Assembly: GCA_964392615.1 (NCBI GenBank)
Contig: CAYMRB010000177.1
Span: 1 to 18,460 of the forward strand
Length of the DNA stretch: 18,460 nucleotides
From: CAYMRB01 sp964392615
GTDB taxonomy: Bacteria; Planctomycetota; UBA8108
Direction of reading: 5' to 3'
Part shown: one piece after another, positions 14,511-18,460 of the stretch
Layout: every line of letters starts with the position of its first letter
Position numbering within the stretch: position 1 is the stretch's first letter
The notes under the pieces: generated by a model
The model's database searches: none
What the model saw: the letters and a program-made list of their open reading frames with translations, nothing else
Told to the model about the DNA's origin: nothing
Program-made: the position numbers and the translations under genes

Positions 14511-16910
14511 ATGTTCTCCGGACGTATGATGATCGTGAGGAATCCGCATACGAATCGACGGGCTGTCCTCTCGGCACTCACGCTCCTCGTCGCTCTCGGC
14601 TCCGCTGCGCGCGCCGACGACGAGGTGAAGAGGGTCGTCGACCCCGGCGAGCAGGTCTACCAGAGGCAGTGCGCTTCCTGCCACGGCGACAAGGGGCAGG
14701 GCGTCCGTGGTGAGTACCGGAAACCGCTCATCGGCGACTGGTCGATTCCGAAGCTCGCGAAGTACATCGACGAGGACATGCCGGAGGAAACGCCCGAGGA
14801 GTGCGCGGGCGAGGACGCCGAGAACGTCGCCCGGTACATCTGGCACGCGTTCTACTCGCCGATCGCGCAGGCGCGCAATCGACCGCCGCGAGTCGAGCTG
14901 TCGCGCCTGACCGTACGCCAGCACCGCAACGCGCTGGCGGACCTCGTCGCGACGTTCCGCCGCGCGGCTCGCGTCGGCGATCGTCGCGGACTGAGCGCCA
15001 CCTACTACGACAACCGACAGCCGAGCGGACGCGCCAAGGTGGAGCGCCTCGACTCGCGCGTGCAGTTCGACTTCGCCTCTCCCGACGCGGACGTCGCGAA
15101 GCTCGGCAATCGCGGCTTTGCCGCGCGTTGGAGCGGCTCGCTCCTCCCTCCGGAGCCCGGGCGCTACGAGATCGTCGTCCGCACCGACCAGGCGGTGCGC
15201 CTGTGGGTCAACGATCTGCAGACGCCGCTGATCGACGCGTGGGTCAAGTCGGGCGACGAGACCGAGTACCACGCCTCGATCTCCCTGATCGACGGACGAG
15301 CGTATCCGCTGCGCCTCGAGTTCACCTCGCGTGACCAGGGCGTCAAGAAGGACAAGAAGGCCGGCGCGAAGCCGAAGCCCGCGTTCGCCGAGCTGTGCTG
15401 GAAGCTCCCCGGTCGCGTCGTCGAGACGATCCCGTCGCGATGTCTCGTGCCGGACTCCGTGCCCGAGGTGTTCGTCGTCACCGCGCCGTTCCCCCCCGAC
15501 GACCGCAGCGTCGGCTACGAGCGCGGCGCCTCGGCATCGGCGGCGTGGAACAGCGCGAAGACCGCGGCGGCGGTCGAGACGGCCGACTACGTCATCGAGC
15601 ACCTCGTGGAGCTCTCCGGCGCGCGCGACAACGCTGGCGATCGCGACGCGAAGCTGCGCGCTTTCTGCCGTCGTTGGGTCGAACGCGCATTCCGCCGGCC
15701 GCTCACCGACGCACAGCGCAAGCTCTACGTCGACGGCGTGTTCGCCAGCGCACCGGACCTGTCAGCCGCCGTCAAGCGTGTCGTCCTGCTGACGCTCGAG
15801 TCACCCCGCTTCCTCTATCTCGGACTCGGTAGCAAGCAGCCCGACAGCTGGGCCGTGGCGTCGCGACTGTCGTTCGCGCTGTGGGACTCGCCGCCCGATC
15901 GCGAGCTCCTCGACGCGGCGAAGGCCGGCCGTCTCATGTCGCGCGACCAGATCGCGCTGCACGCCGCACGCTTGGTCACGCATCCGCGTGCACACTCGAA
16001 GATGCGCCAGTTCCTGCGCTCCTGGCTGGCCGTCGAGCACACCGAGGATCTCGCCAAGACCAAGGCGCGCGAGCTCGAGTTCGACGAGGCGCTCGCGTCG
16101 GACCTGCGCACGTCGCTCGATCTGTTCCTCGACGAAGTCGTCTGGGGCGAGAGCGGCGACTTCCGGCGGCTGATCCTGTCGCGCGATCTGTGGATCAACG
16201 GCCGCCTGGCGGAGTACTACGGATTCGACCTGTCGCCCGACGCTCCATTCCAGAAGGTGTCCGCCAAGTGGCCGCAGCGCGTCGGGGTCGTGTCGCATCC
16301 GTTCCTGATGGCGAACTTCGCGTACGGCGAAGCGACGTCGCCGATCCACCGCGGCGTGTTCCTCGTCCGCAGCGTGCTCGGTCGCGCGCTCCGACCGCCG
16401 CCCGCAGCGCTCGCCCCGCTGGCGCCGGATCTGCATCCGAATCTGACGACTCGCGAGCGCGTCGCGCTGCAGACCTCCGCGAAACCCTGCCAGATGTGCC
16501 ACGCGATGATCAACCCGCTCGGGTTCACCCTCGAGCACTTCGACGCTGTCGGCCGCTTCCGCGGCGAGGAGCGCGGCAGGCCGATCGACGCGTCGGGCTC
16601 GTACGAGCTCGAAGGCGGCGAGAGGAAGACCTTCGACGACGCCCACGCGCTGGCAGCGTTCCTCGCCGACAGCGAGCAGGTGCACGGCGCGTTCGTGCTG
16701 CAGCTCTTCCACCACCTCGTGAAGCAGCCGATCGTCGCCTACGGCACCGACACCAAGTCGGACCTGCGACGAACTTTCGCGACGAACGACTTCGACATTC
16801 GCAAGCTGATGGCGGAGATCGCGATCACCGCAGCCGTCCACGGTGTGGAACGCGTCGCGATCGCTCCGCACGCACCGGAAGACGCCCTACCCTCCGGAAC
16901 GGACACATGA
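14511..16910 (+). CDS. Exported cytochrome c / PA14 / DUF1592-DUF1588-DUF1585 protein
   Basis: The protein has 799 residues. After a signal peptide (VLSALTLLVALGSAARA, about 19-35), a class I cytochrome c domain carries heme motif CASCH (54-58) with Met90 as likely axial ligand. ELSRLTVRQHRNALADLV (about 129-146) is DUF1587-like. Residues about 160-310 form a PA14-like domain (LSATYYDN; RYEIVVRTDQAVRLWVND). WVERAFRRPLTDAQRKLY begins the DUF1595/1592 region. A second heme-like motif CQMCH (660-664), with MINPLGFTLEHFDAVGRFR, marks DUF1588, and the DUF1585 tail follows. Such proteins are abundant in planctomycetes, periplasmic, and of unproven redox function; carbohydrate targeting via PA14 is inferred. 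Its stop overlaps the DUF1552 start (ATGA). Starts at 14526 or 14529 are also possible. Confidence 0.9.
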   Translation: MFSGRMMIVRNPHTNRRAVLSALTLLVALGSAARADDEVKRVVDPGEQVYQRQCASCHGDKGQGVRGEYRKPLIGDWSIPKLAKYIDEDMPEETPEECAGEDAENVARYIWHAFYSPIAQARNRPPRVELSRLTVRQHRNALADLVATFRRAARVGDRRGLSATYYDNRQPSGRAKVERLDSRVQFDFASPDADVAKLGNRGFAARWSGSLLPPEPGRYEIVVRTDQAVRLWVNDLQTPLIDAWVKSGDETEYHASISLIDGRAYPLRLEFTSRDQGVKKDKKAGAKPKPAFAELCWKLPGRVVETIPSRCLVPDSVPEVFVVTAPFPPDDRSVGYERGASASAAWNSAKTAAAVETADYVIEHLVELSGARDNAGDRDAKLRAFCRRWVERAFRRPLTDAQRKLYVDGVFASAPDLSAAVKRVVLLTLESPRFLYLGLGSKQPDSWAVASRLSFALWDSPPDRELLDAAKAGRLMSRDQIALHAARLVTHPRAHSKMRQFLRSWLAVEHTEDLAKTKARELEFDEALASDLRTSLDLFLDEVVWGESGDFRRLILSRDLWINGRLAEYYGFDLSPDAPFQKVSAKWPQRVGVVSHPFLMANFAYGEATSPIHRGVFLVRSVLGRALRPPPAALAPLAPDLHPNLTTRERVALQTSAKPCQMCHAMINPLGFTLEHFDAVGRFRGEERGRPIDASGSYELEGGERKTFDDAHALAAFLADSEQVHGAFVLQLFHHLVKQPIVAYGTDTKSDLRRTFATNDFDIRKLMAEIAITAAVHGVERVAIAPHAPEDALPSGTDT

Positions 16911-18238
16911 GCCACACGCAACGCACCCGACGCGAGTTCGTCCGCGAGCTCGGCCTCAGCGCCGCCGCGCTGCCCTTCGCCCTGAATCTGCCGAGCCTCG
17001 GCCGAACAGCCAGCGCCGCCGAGAACGCTCGGTCCAAGCAGCGGCTGGTCGTCATGTTCAGCCCGAACGGCGTCGTGCCGAGAACGTTCTGGCCGCGCGA
17101 ACAGGGCGAGAAGTTCACACTGCCGACGAGCCTGTCGCCGCTCGAGCCGTTCAAGGACCGCCTGCTGACGCTCCACGGTGTCTGCGACAAGATTCGCGGC
17201 GATGGCGACAATCACATGCGCGGCATCGGTTGTCTGCTGACCGGCGTCGAGCTGTTCCCCGGCAACATCCAAGGCGGGTCGCACACGCCGGCTGGCTGGG
17301 CGAGCGGCATCTCGATCGATCAGGAGATCAAGAGCTTCCTGCAAGCCGACGAGGCGACGCGCACGCGTTTCGGGTCGCTCGAGCTCGGTGTGATGGTGCC
17401 CGAGCGCGCCGACACCTGGACGCGCATGTCGTACGCCGGACCGAACAAGCCGCTGGCGCCGATCGACGATCCGTACCAGCTGTTCGACAAGCTCTACGGC
17501 CGGATGGCGGATCGCGAATCCCTCGCGAGCGTGCTCGACGGTCTGCAGGAGGACATGCGCAAGCTCCGCGAGAACCTGAGCAAGGAGGATCGCCGCTTGC
17601 TCGACGAGCACGCGCAGCGCGTCCGCGAGCTCGAGAAGGAGCTCGCCACGAGCGATACGCAGGACGTGAGCCACCCCGTGCCGGAGCTCGAGCCCGGCAT
17701 CGAGGAGAAGAACGACAACATGCCGCGCATCAGCAAGATGCAGATCGACTTGCTGGTGCAGAGCTTCGCCGCCGACTTCACCCGCGTCGCGACGCTGCAG
17801 TTCACCAACGCGGTCGGCCAGGCGCGCATGCGCTGGATCAAGATCGACAACGGACACCACGAGCTGTCGCACAAGCCGGATAGCGACAAGGAGTCGCAGG
17901 ACAAGCTGACGCGCATCAACCGGTGGTACTGCGAGCAGCTCGCGTACCTCGCGAAGAAGCTCGCCGGCACTCCGGAGCCCAGCGGTACCGGCTCGATGCT
18001 CGACCACACGACGATCATCTGGACGAACGAGCTCGGCAAGGGCAACTCGCACACGCTGAACGACATCCCGTTCGTACTCGTCGGTGGCGGTCTCGGCTTC
18101 CGTATGGCACGATCTCTGAAGCTGCCGAAGGTACCGCACAACCGACTCTTGCTGTCGCTCGCGCACGCCTTCGGTCACCGTATCGAACGCTTCGGCAATC
18201 CGGACTACTGCGGCAAAGGTCCGCTCGATCTTTCGTGA
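16907..18238 (+). CDS. Tat-exported DUF1552 family protein
   Basis: The protein has 443 residues. The N-terminus TRREFVRELGLSAAALPFALNLPSL is a twin-arginine signal, implying folded export. The body matches DUF1552: RLVVMFSPNGVVPRTFWP, LLTLHGVCDK, GDNHMRGIGCLLTG (about 100-113), SISIDQEI-like segment, WTNELGKGNSHTLNDIPFVLVGGG and a GHRIERFGNPDYC end. DUF1552 resembles the DUF1501/sulfatase-like fold, but the reaction is unknown. It is nearly always encoded next to DUF1592-type cytochromes; here the starts and stops overlap by 4 bp, so the two probably form one export-linked redox or hydrolytic system. The stop is 9 bp before the proposed selD start. Confidence 0.9.
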   Translation: MSHTQRTRREFVRELGLSAAALPFALNLPSLGRTASAAENARSKQRLVVMFSPNGVVPRTFWPREQGEKFTLPTSLSPLEPFKDRLLTLHGVCDKIRGDGDNHMRGIGCLLTGVELFPGNIQGGSHTPAGWASGISIDQEIKSFLQADEATRTRFGSLELGVMVPERADTWTRMSYAGPNKPLAPIDDPYQLFDKLYGRMADRESLASVLDGLQEDMRKLRENLSKEDRRLLDEHAQRVRELEKELATSDTQDVSHPVPELEPGIEEKNDNMPRISKMQIDLLVQSFAADFTRVATLQFTNAVGQARMRWIKIDNGHHELSHKPDSDKESQDKLTRINRWYCEQLAYLAKKLAGTPEPSGTGSMLDHTTIIWTNELGKGNSHTLNDIPFVLVGGGLGFRMARSLKLPKVPHNRLLLSLAHAFGHRIERFGNPDYCGKGPLDLS

Positions 18239-18247
18239 GATTCTGAC

Positions 18248-18460
18248 TTGGGTTTGTTTCGCAAGAAGAAGAAGACGCTCTCGAGCGTATCGCGGACCTG
18301 CGGCTGAGCGGCGAAAATCGATCCGACGGTCTTGTCGGATGCGCTGCATGGTCTGACGGTCGCTGACCACCCCGACCTCTCGTCGGTTTCGACACGGCAG
18401 ATGACGCCGCTGTGTTCCGCGTGAGCCCGGAGATAGCTCACGTGACGACCGCGGACGACA
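18248..18460 (+). CDS. selD: Selenophosphate synthetase SelD, selenocysteine-containing N-terminus (partial, frameshifted)
   Basis: SelD makes selenophosphate from selenide and ATP, the selenium donor for Sec-tRNA and selenouridine. From TTG 18248 the frame reads MGLFRKKKKTLSSVSRTCG, then in-frame TGA (codon 20), then AAKIDPTVLSDALHGLTVADHPDL. This is the SelD N-terminus, with TGA at the catalytic Cys/Sec and Lys23 three residues on, matching Cys17/Lys20 of E. coli SelD. After a one-base shift at about 18379 the next frame continues LVGFDTADDAAVFRVSPEIAHVTTADD, the conserved nucleotide-binding region. The gene then leaves the window. No ATG or GTG start exists, because the DUF1552 stop lies in frame at 18236; GTGAGA (18235-18240) is a weak SD. 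The TTG start is the least certain point. Confidence 0.85.
18305..18307 (+). other. In-frame TGA read as selenocysteine in selD
   Basis: TGA falls in C-G-[TGA]-A-A-K-I, exactly where SelD proteins carry Cys or Sec. The frame is SelD-like on both sides and a SECIS-like hairpin follows. Genuine stop codons would not be flanked by family sequence on both sides unless the gene is a pseudogene. Confidence 0.82.
18321..18340 (+). promoter_or_regulatory. Bacterial SECIS-like hairpin
   Basis: ATCCGAC-GGTCTT-GTCGGAT is a perfect 7-bp stem with a 6-nt loop. It begins 13 nt after the TGA, with the loop 20 nt after it, inside the spacing known for bacterial SECIS elements. The loop starts with GG and contains GGUCU, as in the E. 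coli fdhF SECIS loop bound by SelB. Two more pairs (18320-18342, 18319-18343) are possible below a bulged G. Confidence 0.75.
18377..18381 (+). other. Apparent one-base frameshift within selD
   Basis: Up to codon GAC 18374-18376 the SelD frame is one register; from CTC 18379-18381 (L-V-G-F-D-T-A-D-D) it continues in another, offset by one base. The unshifted frame hits TGA at 18422-18424. The sequence CTCTCG could have lost one base (CTCCTC expected). Sequencing error, real mutation and programmed shift all remain possible. Confidence 0.7.

Noticed and set aside
18239..18460. Treating the last 220 bases as non-coding spacer
   Set aside because: SelD-like sequence on both sides of the in-frame TGA and a SECIS-like hairpin argue against it.

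Overview
The window is a high-GC (roughly two-thirds G+C) bacterial chromosome segment, most likely from a planctomycete. Three things point there: a secreted protein with paired EF-hand-like (dockerin-like) repeats of the type common in Planctomycetota, 21-residue 'PLxGMPL' leucine-rich repeats, and a DUF1592-type cytochrome c gene overlapping a DUF1552 gene. No tRNA, rRNA, CRISPR array, insertion sequence or phage gene was seen.

Layout. (1) 1-2759, minus strand: one very large exported Ig-like-repeat protein whose C-terminus lies off the left edge. (2) 2760-3147: a 388-bp divergent promoter region with a perfect 13-bp inverted repeat against the sulfatase promoter. (3) 3148-5585, plus: a type I sulfatase overlapping an LRR lipoprotein gene. 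(4) 5647-7173, minus: a small LsrG/ABM-fold protein followed by a membrane-anchored HEAT-repeat protein. (5) 7174-7454: a divergent promoter region with an operator-like palindrome. (6) 7455-12099, plus: an SSS sodium/solute symporter, a short leader ORF, a UroD/MtaA-family methyltransferase-like protein and a secreted GH29-type fucosidase. (7) 12242-14380, plus: a homocysteine S-methyltransferase-like enzyme and an exported SASA-type carbohydrate esterase. (8) 14511-18238, plus: a cytochrome c/PA14/DUF1592-1588-1585 protein overlapping a Tat-exported DUF1552 protein. (9) 18248 to the right edge, plus: the start of a selenophosphate synthetase gene, selD.

The most notable observation is in the last 213 bases, which hold no conventional ORF. 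Read through an in-frame TGA (18305-18307) they encode the SelD active-site motif C-G-U-A-A-K-I, with selenocysteine at the catalytic position. Beginning 13 nt after the TGA is a perfect 7-bp hairpin with loop GGTCTT, which looks like a bacterial SECIS element and shares GGUCU with the E. coli fdhF SECIS loop. The organism would then make selenocysteine and use it in the enzyme that supplies its selenium donor. A one-base frameshift about 70 bases downstream interrupts the reading frame, and could be a sequencing error or real decay.

Functionally, sulfatase, fucosidase, carbohydrate esterase and sodium symporter fit scavenging of sulfated, acetylated, fucose-type glycans. UroD-like and homocysteine methyltransferase-like enzymes suggest linked C1/methyl-group handling. 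These pathway assignments are inference from gene families and proximity.
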